NCBI GenBank assembly: GCA_902795065.1
Contig: CADBJR010000008.1
Span: forward strand, 1-49,674
Reading direction: 5' to 3'
Length of the DNA: 49,674 bases
DNA from: an uncultured Coriobacteriaceae bacterium
GTDB taxonomy: Bacteria > Actinomycetota > Coriobacteriia > Coriobacteriales > Atopobiaceae
This document shows, one piece after another, positions 44,586-49,674 of this stretch. The notes beneath the pieces are model-generated. The model had not been told where the DNA came from. It saw nothing but the letters and a program-made list of their open reading frames with translations, and searched no databases. The number at the start of each line of letters is the position of its first letter. Positions within the stretch are counted from its first letter, which is position 1. The position numbers and the translations under genes were made by a program.

Positions 44586-45728
44586 ATGGCAGTCCGTCCC
44601 CGTCCCGGCGCGCAGAACCCCGGCCGCATGATCTCCGGCGGCATGAACATCGAGGACTTCATCGAGCTCACCAACCGCACCGAGTGCGACTGCACCTGCG
44701 TGGGCAAGAGCTTCACGCCCGTTCCGGAAGACCAGCGCGAGGACTTCGTCGACGTGGCCGAGGAGATCGGCAACCGCAACCTCGCCTATGCCGAGGAGAT
44801 GGAGAAGGCGGGCAACCTCGTGACCGCGTCCGACTTCTACGCCCGCGCAGAGGCGATGTTCCGTGTTGCCGACTACGGCATCCACGACGCGATCACCGAC
44901 GAGAAGAAGCGCATCTACTCCAAGATTCCCTACTGCTTCCAGAAGTCGTGGGCGCTTCGCCCCGAGCACGTAGAGACCGTTGAAATCCCCTTCGAGGGAA
45001 AGACGATGGAGGCCTACTTCGCCATCCCCGACAACTGCCCCACCGACTCCCCCGTCCTCGTGATGATCCCCGGCGCCACGGGCTTCAAGGAGGAGAACTA
45101 CTCCACCTGCTGGTACTTCTACCAGCGCGGCATCCCGTTCATCATCTTCGACGGCCCCGGCCAGGGCACCTCGCTCTACTTCAAGGAGATGTGGCTCACC
45201 GAGACCAACTACACCGACGCCGTGCGCGAGGTCATCAACTTCGTGAAGGCCGACCCGCGCGTGGGCGACAAGATCGCGCTCTATGGCATGAGCTACGGCG
45301 GCTACCTCGCCACCGCGGCGGCTTGCGAGCTCAACGACGACATCTGCGGCCTCATCGTGCGCGGAGGCACCGACAAGACCGACACCCTCACCAAGCACCC
45401 CTGGGTGGGCATCGAGAACTTCTACCTGGGCGGATTCCAGCTCAAGTTCAACAAGCCCCTCGATGTGTGCAGCGAGATGTCCACGCGCATGGAGTGCACG
45501 GACGACCTGCACAAGATCACGTGCCCGCTCCTCATCATCCACAGCCACGCAGACCCGATCATCGGCATCGACGGCCCGCACCGCATCTACGACATGGTCT
45601 CCTCCAAGGTCAAGCACTATGCGGACTATCCTGGCATGGCCCACTGCGTGAATGACAAGATGGACTCCGCCGGCTGCTTCGGCGCCGACTGGATGGTTCC
45701 ACGCATGCTCGAGGCCGCCCGCGCATAG
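44586..45728 (+). CDS. Alpha/beta hydrolase (FrsA / dihydroxypseudooxynicotine hydrolase-like)
   Basis: A 380-residue cytosolic hydrolase with a helical N-terminal region (1-135) and an alpha/beta hydrolase core. The nucleophile serine is in GMSYGGYL near 237, the acid is in HSHADPIIG near 320, and the histidine is in GMAHCVND near 352. The oxyanion region reads MIPGATGF near 160. The overall layout resembles FrsA-type esterases and C-C bond hydrolases of the 2,6-dihydroxypseudooxynicotine type; the substrate is unknown. Three palindromic operators precede it and a TetR-type gene follows, so expression is probably induced by a small ligand. The pair lies between direct copies of the adhesin 3' end, which suggests it moves as a cassette. 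Confidence 0.82.
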   Translation: MAVRPRPGAQNPGRMISGGMNIEDFIELTNRTECDCTCVGKSFTPVPEDQREDFVDVAEEIGNRNLAYAEEMEKAGNLVTASDFYARAEAMFRVADYGIHDAITDEKKRIYSKIPYCFQKSWALRPEHVETVEIPFEGKTMEAYFAIPDNCPTDSPVLVMIPGATGFKEENYSTCWYFYQRGIPFIIFDGPGQGTSLYFKEMWLTETNYTDAVREVINFVKADPRVGDKIALYGMSYGGYLATAAACELNDDICGLIVRGGTDKTDTLTKHPWVGIENFYLGGFQLKFNKPLDVCSEMSTRMECTDDLHKITCPLLIIHSHADPIIGIDGPHRIYDMVSSKVKHYADYPGMAHCVNDKMDSAGCFGADWMVPRMLEAARA

Positions 45729-45811
45729 GCGCAGCTGGTAGAATGAACGTGTGAGAATCGCGGCCCCGCGGCTCAATGCCGTGGGGCCGCCGCACGACGG
45801 GAGGCCAAACG

Positions 45812-46447
45812 GTGGCGAGGGGCGAGGGGCGTTCCAACATATGCGAGGCGGCGGTGCGCCTCTTTAACGAGCAGGGCTACGACAGCGTGAGCCTCCGCCA
45901 GATCGCGGCGGAGGCGGGCACCACCATCGGAAACCTCACCTACCACTTCAGGCGCAAGGAGGACCTGCTCGCCGCCATCCTCACCGACCTCCATCAGGGC
46001 TTCTCCGGGGGTCTGGACCGCAGCCTGCGCGGGCGCGACCTCGTAGCGAGGCTGCTCGAGCTCTTCGTCGAGAACGAGGCCAACCACGCGCGCTACCCCT
46101 TCTACTTCGAGAACCTGTCGCAGATCATGACGTCGTTCCCCTCCATCAAGGCCGAGAACGACGCTTTCGTGCGCGACCTCTACGAGTACTACCGGTGGGC
46201 CTTCGGACAGCTGGTGCGCGACGGGTGGCTCTCGCACAAGGCGGACGGCGGCACGCCGTCCGCGCTGGCCTACGTGCTCATCGCAATGCAGTCCGGGTGG
46301 GTCCAGGCGTCCTCGCCCTACCGCAACGAGCTGCTTCCCACGATCGCACTCCCGAAGGCGGCGGCCACGCTCCTGCGCACGCACGTGGCCGACGCGATGC
46401 TCGCAGAGTACGACGAGGCTTGCGTCGAAGCCGGCATCGCAGGCTAG
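45812..46447 (+). CDS. TetR/AcrR-family transcriptional regulator
   Basis: A 211-residue regulator. The N-terminal helix-turn-helix covers residues 8-55 (CEAAVRLFNEQGYDSVSLRQ, then AAEAGTTIGNLTYHFRRKEDL), typical of TetR. The C-terminal part is an all-helical ligand domain. A GTG at 45812 with GGGAGG seven bases upstream was chosen; an ATG 12 codons earlier lacks a site. It follows the hydrolase gene by 83 bases that contain a GC-rich hairpin (about 45763-45792). It probably represses the hydrolase and itself through the GTAC-type operators. The stop codon is two bases before the start of the second direct repeat. Confidence 0.85.
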   Translation: MARGEGRSNICEAAVRLFNEQGYDSVSLRQIAAEAGTTIGNLTYHFRRKEDLLAAILTDLHQGFSGGLDRSLRGRDLVARLLELFVENEANHARYPFYFENLSQIMTSFPSIKAENDAFVRDLYEYYRWAFGQLVRDGWLSHKADGGTPSALAYVLIAMQSGWVQASSPYRNELLPTIALPKAAATLLRTHVADAMLAEYDEACVEAGIAG

Positions 46448-46449
46448 CC

Positions 46450-46670
46450 CACCCCGACCGCCGGGAACGGCACGGTCGAGATGGCCTTCACGTTCGATGC
46501 CTCCGCGCTTGCCGATAAGAGCGTCGTCGTGTTCGAGCAGTGCTACGACGGCGAGAGGCTCGTGGCGGCCCATGCCGACATCGCAGACGCCAACCAGACG
46601 GTCGAGGTCTACGCCGATGGCGGCGATAGGCGCCTACCTCGCCCGCGTCCGCAAGGAGCAGTCGCTCTAG
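46450..46670 (+). pseudogene. Duplicated 3' fragment of the adhesin gene
   Basis: The fragment repeats the last part of the final VaFE repeat (MAFTFDASALADKSVVVFEQ onward) and the RVRKEQSL tail. A deletion of 14 bases relative to the complete gene shifts the frame just after QTVEVY. No start or upstream gene part exists. It is a dead copy, nearly identical in DNA to the functional end, so the duplication is recent. Confidence 0.85.
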
Positions 46671-46676
46671 CAACGG

Positions 46677-46714
46677 AAAAGCCCATGCCCTCCGACGAAC
46701 GGGAGGGCATGGGC
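46677..46714 (-). terminator. 13-bp hairpin, copy 2
   Basis: GCCCATGCCCTCC (46681-46693) pairs with 46702-46714; AAAA precedes it, giving a T-run on the minus strand. It is in place to end transcripts from the minus-strand gene at 46799. The remaining gap to 46798 holds nothing else I can support. Confidence 0.6.
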
Positions 46715-46798
46715 TCATAGACATAATATGGGATGAAAACAAAGCGGGCCGGGTCGTGCTTGGGCGGTCAGTTTGCCCTGGGCGCCTCGTCAACATCT

Positions 46799-47098
46799 TT
46801 ACTTTGAGAACAGCCTCTTGCAACGCTCGACGCCCTCGGGCGTGAACACCGCATGTGCGGTCCCATAGCCGGGCCTGCCGAACGAGCTGAGATACCCTTG
46901 CTCGATCAGCTCGTCCATGTACGACCTTACCTGCTCGAAATCGTAGTAGCAGCCGTTGACGTAGCCGATGTCGAAGAAGACCCCGAGCTCGTCCCGCTCG
47001 GTCTTTTTCTGGGCCTCGCTGCGATTCTCATACTCTGCGAACAGGTTCTTCAGAAAACGCGTCGCCCGCTCCGACGGCTCCGCAAGCTGCTCGGACAT
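46799..47098 (-). CDS. Small winged-helix-like hypothetical protein
   Basis: A 99-residue protein without membrane segments. The second half (EQVRSYMDELIEQGYLSSFG, then AVFTPEGVERCKRLF) has the helix-helix-wing rhythm of small winged-helix DNA-binding proteins, but no family is recognised. The start at 47098 was chosen for AAGGGG seven bases upstream; a longer frame begins in AT-rich intergenic DNA. It stands alone, facing the duplicated adhesin end. Confidence 0.6.
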   Translation of the reverse strand: MSEQLAEPSERATRFLKNLFAEYENRSEAQKKTERDELGVFFDIGYVNGCYYDFEQVRSYMDELIEQGYLSSFGRPGYGTAHAVFTPEGVERCKRLFSK

Positions 47099-47271
47099 CG
47101 CACGCCCCTTCGTCGAGATACCCATGGACACAGGGCTATTGTATCTCTGGAAATTGCTGATTCTGCTGATCGGACTTTGCCACATTCAGCCGATTTGACA
47201 AAAACCCTGAGACGAAACCGCCATGAGGTCCGTACTATGGATAACGAGGCATATGCGAAAGGAGTTCACCG

Positions 47272-47754
47272 ATGAATATCATGAAGAAGATCTCGGCTCT
47301 CGCCGCCACGGCCGTTCTGGCGCTCGCCGTCACCGCATGTATGGGCAACGGAGGCTCGGGCGCCCCCGAGCAGCCCGCCGACGATTCCGGCGCCGCGATC
47401 GAGCAGCTCGCCAACGTGAGCGGCTACGCCGTCCATCTGAGCGAGGAGAACAAGCAGGCCACCGTCGAGGTCGAGGTGGCCGAGGGCGAGAGCCTCTATC
47501 AGATGTCGCGTCTCGATACGGGCGAGGCAGAGTCCAGCACCTCGCACGACGGCGAGTGGCTCACCAGCGATTACTTCTACGAGGGCTCTGGCGCCGGCAT
47601 GATGGGCGTCGATCCGGGCACCTACACCATCGAGGTCTCCACGGAGGATGCAACCGGAACCATCTGGATCTTCGCGTACACCTCCGATGCCGTCGACTAC
47701 GAGAGCATGGATGCCGACCAGATCGTCGACTTCCTCCTCGGCGAGATTTCGTAG
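47272..47754 (+). CDS. Putative lipoprotein
   Basis: A 160-residue exported protein. The signal peptide runs to a lipobox LAVTAC with Cys 23, so the mature protein is probably lipid-anchored outside the membrane. The mature part is acidic, has a short linker to about residue 40 and a compact beta-rich domain of about 110 residues (ATVEVEVAEGESLYQMSRLD; later GTYTIEVSTEDATGTIWIFA). No known family was recognised. AAAGGAG precedes the ATG and a strong terminator follows, so it is a single-gene unit. Confidence 0.8.
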   Translation: MNIMKKISALAATAVLALAVTACMGNGGSGAPEQPADDSGAAIEQLANVSGYAVHLSEENKQATVEVEVAEGESLYQMSRLDTGEAESSTSHDGEWLTSDYFYEGSGAGMMGVDPGTYTIEVSTEDATGTIWIFAYTSDAVDYESMDADQIVDFLLGEIS

Positions 47755-47780
47755 CGCTCCCGCTGCATAACCGCACCAAA

Positions 47781-47820
47781 AAAGGCGCCGCATCCCCTAT
47801 AAGATGCGGCGCCTTTCTTA
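47781..47820 (+). terminator. Strong intrinsic terminator after the lipoprotein gene
   Basis: A 14-bp perfect stem, 47781-47794 with 47803-47816, around CCCTATAA; the arms begin with AAA and end with TTT, so it can act on both strands. Confidence 0.85.
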
Positions 47821-47872
47821 GCAGCAGGGCTTGGGGACTTAGAAAAGAGCCATCCCCTTTGTCAGGCCGAGG

Positions 47873-48070
47873 CTACTCCTCGATCTCCTCGGCAACGCGC
47901 TCGACGAGCTCGCCGAAGGTCTTCATCTTCATGACCTCGTGGATGGTGACCTCGGCATCGAGCTCGTTCTCGATGGTGGAGGTGAGGGCGATCATCTTCA
48001 TGGAGCCCTTGCCAAGCTCGTCGAAGGTGGTGTCGGGGGTGATCTCGCCGTCGTACTGGTAGGCGGTGTT
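47873..48070 (-). pseudogene. Acyl carrier protein gene lacking its 5' end
   Basis: Sixty-five codons of an acyl carrier protein C-terminal part are open on the minus strand. FDELGKGSMKMIALTSTIEN contains the serine (in KGSMKM) that would carry phosphopantetheine, followed by the typical helix III region and an acidic end. The reading frame has no start: it runs into the 22-bp repeat at 48068-48089, where an in-frame stop appears. The first 10-15 residues of the protein are missing, so the gene was cut by a rearrangement at the repeat. Confidence 0.75.
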
Positions 48071-48089
48071 GAATCTACCTTACAAACGT
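48068..48089 (+). repeat. 22-bp direct repeat, left copy
   Basis: An identical 22-bp sequence (begins GTTGAATCTACC, ends ACAAACGT) is at 49069-49090. Weaker identity continues for about 16 bases to the right in both. The left copy joins the cut acyl carrier protein gene to a terminase fragment. Confidence 0.85.
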
Positions 48090-48462
48090 GAGCCATGTTC
48101 AACTCGATTCTCTCATCTACGCGGACGAGACCGGCGAGGAGCCCTACTACCATGACCAGGTGGTTCGGGTAGACGACACGCCCGACGGGAAGGTCCAGAC
48201 GAGCGTTTACAGGCGCGGCCTCGGCATACGCGCACGCCCTGCCCGCAAGGGGCGGATGCGCAAGCTTTCCTACGAATGGCTGGCAGGACTGCGGGAGATC
48301 GTGATAGACCCGGTGCGGTGCCCGCTCACCTTCGAGGAGTTCGCCATGAAGGAGTACGAGCGCGACCGCGACGGGAACTGGCTCGACATCATCCCGGACG
48401 GCGACGACCATTCCATAGATGCGGTGCGCTATGCGGTAATGGACGACGTGTTGCGTGGGTGA
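48088..48462 (+). pseudogene. C-terminal fragment of a phage terminase large subunit
   Basis: The 124-codon frame begins with GTG at the end of the 22-bp repeat and has no proper N-terminal ATPase domain. Its second half (FEEFAMKEYERDRDGNWLD, then DDHSIDAVRYAVMDD) matches the end of the nuclease domain in PBSX-type terminases, where DDHxxDAxRYA is highly conserved. It is a remnant of a prophage; phage packaging function is lost. The end overlaps the 3' end of the kinase-like gene on the other strand. Confidence 0.75.
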
Positions 48463-48986
48463 AGCTCTTCTAGCACGGTCTTTATCGTTTCTTCGTAATC
48501 CGACTCGATGAGCGTGACCTTCTCCCCGCCTTCCTTGAAGGCGTCGATGTAGCGACGGTTGTCTTCTTTAAGCTCATCAGGCGTGCATACAGCATCGTTC
48601 AGCCGTGCTTCGATGGCGCAGGCGTTTTCCCTTATCTCGCCGAAATGGGCGTCGATGAAGGCGTCCGACATGCCCAGGCAGACGAACTCTATTGAGCGCA
48701 GGTATTCTTCTTCAAAATCCTTTCGCCAGGCAGGCGGTATGTAGCAGCCTTCGACGATGAGGTTCTGCCTGTTCTCGATAGCCGTCTCCACCATTTCACG
48801 AACTATAGGCCAGAGGTATTCCGTGAGCTCTTCGTCGTCCTCAGGCGTAAGGGCTGTGTTTCCGCTTCGGATGAGGCCCATCTTCAGGTGGTCGATGGAC
48901 AGATAGGGGTATCCGAATACTTCGAGCATCCTTTGTGCCAGGAGGGTCTTCCCCGTGTGTGACGCGCCGGCTACAAGAATGACCAT
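48429..48986 (-). CDS. P-loop kinase-like protein
   Basis: A 185-residue nucleotide-binding protein. Walker A is GASHTGKT near residues 7-14. SIDHLKMGLIRSG near 30 and NLIVEGCYIPP near 75 recall small-molecule or nucleoside kinases of the AAA_33/AAA_18 groups. The C-terminal end reaches into the terminase fragment. No ribosome-binding site is evident before the ATG. Substrate unknown. Another P-loop kinase-like gene starts at 49435. Confidence 0.7.
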   Translation of the reverse strand: MVILVAGASHTGKTLLAQRMLEVFGYPYLSIDHLKMGLIRSGNTALTPEDDEELTEYLWPIVREMVETAIENRQNLIVEGCYIPPAWRKDFEEEYLRSIEFVCLGMSDAFIDAHFGEIRENACAIEARLNDAVCTPDELKEDNRRYIDAFKEGGEKVTLIESDYEETIKTVLEELHPRNTSSITA

Positions 48987-49068
48987 GGTATTTTAAGGCA
49001 TGGGCGAGGTTGTGACGATGGGTGACGCTTCATCACGATGATTTCTGCGGCTGATGGAGGTCTTCTCA

Positions 49069-49090
49069 GTTGAATCTACCTTACAAACGT
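49069..49090 (+). repeat. 22-bp direct repeat, right copy
   Basis: Identical to 48068-48089. Its last base is part of the stop codon of the portal fragment on the minus strand. Confidence 0.85.
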
Positions 49091-49329
49091 TAACCACGTT
49101 CAGCGCAGACGCGCATAGCCGGGTGGATCGAGCGCCGATGCACCTCATACACACGCCCCATGCCGTCCTTGTCCCTATAGTCGTAGAACTCGCCCCTGGC
49201 GCTCATCCAGTCATCCCAAGATCTAATCCAGGGCTCCATGTCGTCCAGGGGAAGAACAAACCCGAGCTTGCGCAGATAGTCCTTCACATGCTCCGGCACC
49301 CAATACTCGTCCAGACCGTTAGCACCCAT
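49090..49329 (-). pseudogene. N-terminal fragment of a phage portal-like protein
   Basis: A 79-residue frame with a proper start (ATG at 49329, GGAGGT six bases upstream) resembles the beginning of portal proteins that follow terminase genes in PBSX-like phages: LRKLGFVLPLDDMEPWIRSW, then FYDYRD and MRVCAERG. It stops abruptly where the 22-bp repeat begins, well short of the 450 or so residues of a portal protein. Together with the terminase fragment it marks a broken prophage. The family match is from pattern memory only. Confidence 0.55.
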
Positions 49330-49434
49330 GCGCACACCTCCATCAATCTGCCGATAAGGTCAGGTGAAGAATGCGCCACCGTCACAATCCCGCATAGAAT
49401 GTTGAGAAGGACGAGGACGAGAAGGACGCGCGCG

Positions 49435-49674
49435 ATGAAGAAGCTCTACCTCATAGGCGGCACCATGGGCGTGGGCAAGACGGCCACCTGCCAGCAGCTC
49501 AAGTCCATGCTGTCGAACGCGGTGCTCTTGGACGGGGACTGGTGCTGGGACGCCGACCCATTCGTGGTCACAGACGAGACCAAGGCGATGGTGATGGACA
49601 ACGTCTGCCACCTGCTGGGCAACTTCCTTCGCTGCAGCGCCTATGAGAACGTCATCTTCTGCTGGGTCATGCAC
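49435..49674 (+). CDS. P-loop kinase-like protein, cut by window end
   Basis: The first 80 codons of a gene running off the right edge. It starts with ATG at 49435 behind GAAGGA. MKKLYLIGGTMGVGKTATCQ contains Walker A GGTMGVGKT, and LLDGDWCWDADPF follows as in small nucleotide or nucleoside kinases. The product may be related to the other P-loop protein at 48429-48986. The full length and C-terminal motifs cannot be seen. Confidence 0.7.
   Translation, partial: MKKLYLIGGTMGVGKTATCQQLKSMLSNAVLLDGDWCWDADPFVVTDETKAMVMDNVCHLLGNFLRCSAYENVIFCWVMH

Larger units (their letters stand above)
46450..46714 (+). repeat. Direct repeat copy 2 of the adhesin 3' end
   Basis: This 265-bp copy matches 44139-44419 with few substitutions, a 14-base and a 2-base deletion, and slight change in the hairpin loop. 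It begins two bases after the TetR stop codon. Confidence 0.9.

Noticed and set aside
48068-48103. Integron attC site at the 22-bp repeat
   Set aside because: GTTGAAT and GTTCAAC fit the consensus words, but in the opposite order to an attC site and only 22 bases apart; no integron integrase is present.

Overview
The window is GC-rich, densely coded bacterial DNA with an actinobacterial character. Its gene content points to an anaerobic gut Coriobacteriia member, most probably a Collinsella-like genome: a TrpB2-type tryptophan synthase, an atpIBEFHAGDC operon, a HelD-like RNA polymerase ATPase, rubredoxin and ferredoxin genes, and VaFE/SpaA surface proteins. This assignment is inferred from protein families; no database was searched.

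Left part, about 1-24.3 kb, is chromosomal backbone. In order it holds: a possible attenuator leader and trpB; a HAD phosphatase; a broken PTS IIB fragment; the complete F1Fo ATP synthase operon, whose c subunit carries a two-carboxylate ion-binding motif; an ECF sigma factor with its membrane partner; an iron alcohol dehydrogenase; a double-rubredoxin/ferredoxin pair; a HAD hydrolase with a tagatose-bisphosphate aldolase-like subunit; a Ski2-like helicase coupled to a HelD-like ATPase; a REP-associated transposase (RAYT); a DUF218 membrane protein; and a patatin-like lipase. Several long perfect palindromes sharing GGGAC-type cores are scattered here. One is 99 bp long and sits in frame inside the sigma-factor partner gene.

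Middle part, from an initiator tRNA-Met (24356-24432) to at least 44.4 kb, is an integrated conjugative element. Next to the tRNA lie three 11-bp direct repeats that look like integrase arm sites. Then come an XRE repressor diverging from cro-like, excisionase-like and second XRE genes over paired operators, two winged-helix replication-type proteins, and a Gram-positive type IV secretion set: a VirD4/TraG coupling protein, a two-helix Maff2-like protein, PrgI, a VirB4 with an N-terminal zinc ribbon, a CHAP hydrolase, a membrane-anchored protein and a VirB6-like protein. Two zinc-binding proteins and a 1597-residue thioester/Cna-B/VaFE surface adhesin follow. No relaxase or integrase is seen, so the element continues elsewhere or is incomplete. 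Three short copies of one conserved hairpin-like element (about 26.25, 30.9 and 39.42 kb) occur only in this region and are the most unusual signal here.

Right part, 44.4-49.7 kb, is a patchwork. A hydrolase and TetR-type regulator cassette lies between two approximately 270-bp direct copies of the 3' end of the adhesin gene. Beyond it are a small winged-helix-like protein, a lipoprotein, a decapitated acyl carrier protein, fragments of phage terminase and portal genes bounded by a 22-bp direct repeat, and two P-loop kinase-like genes, the last cut by the window edge.
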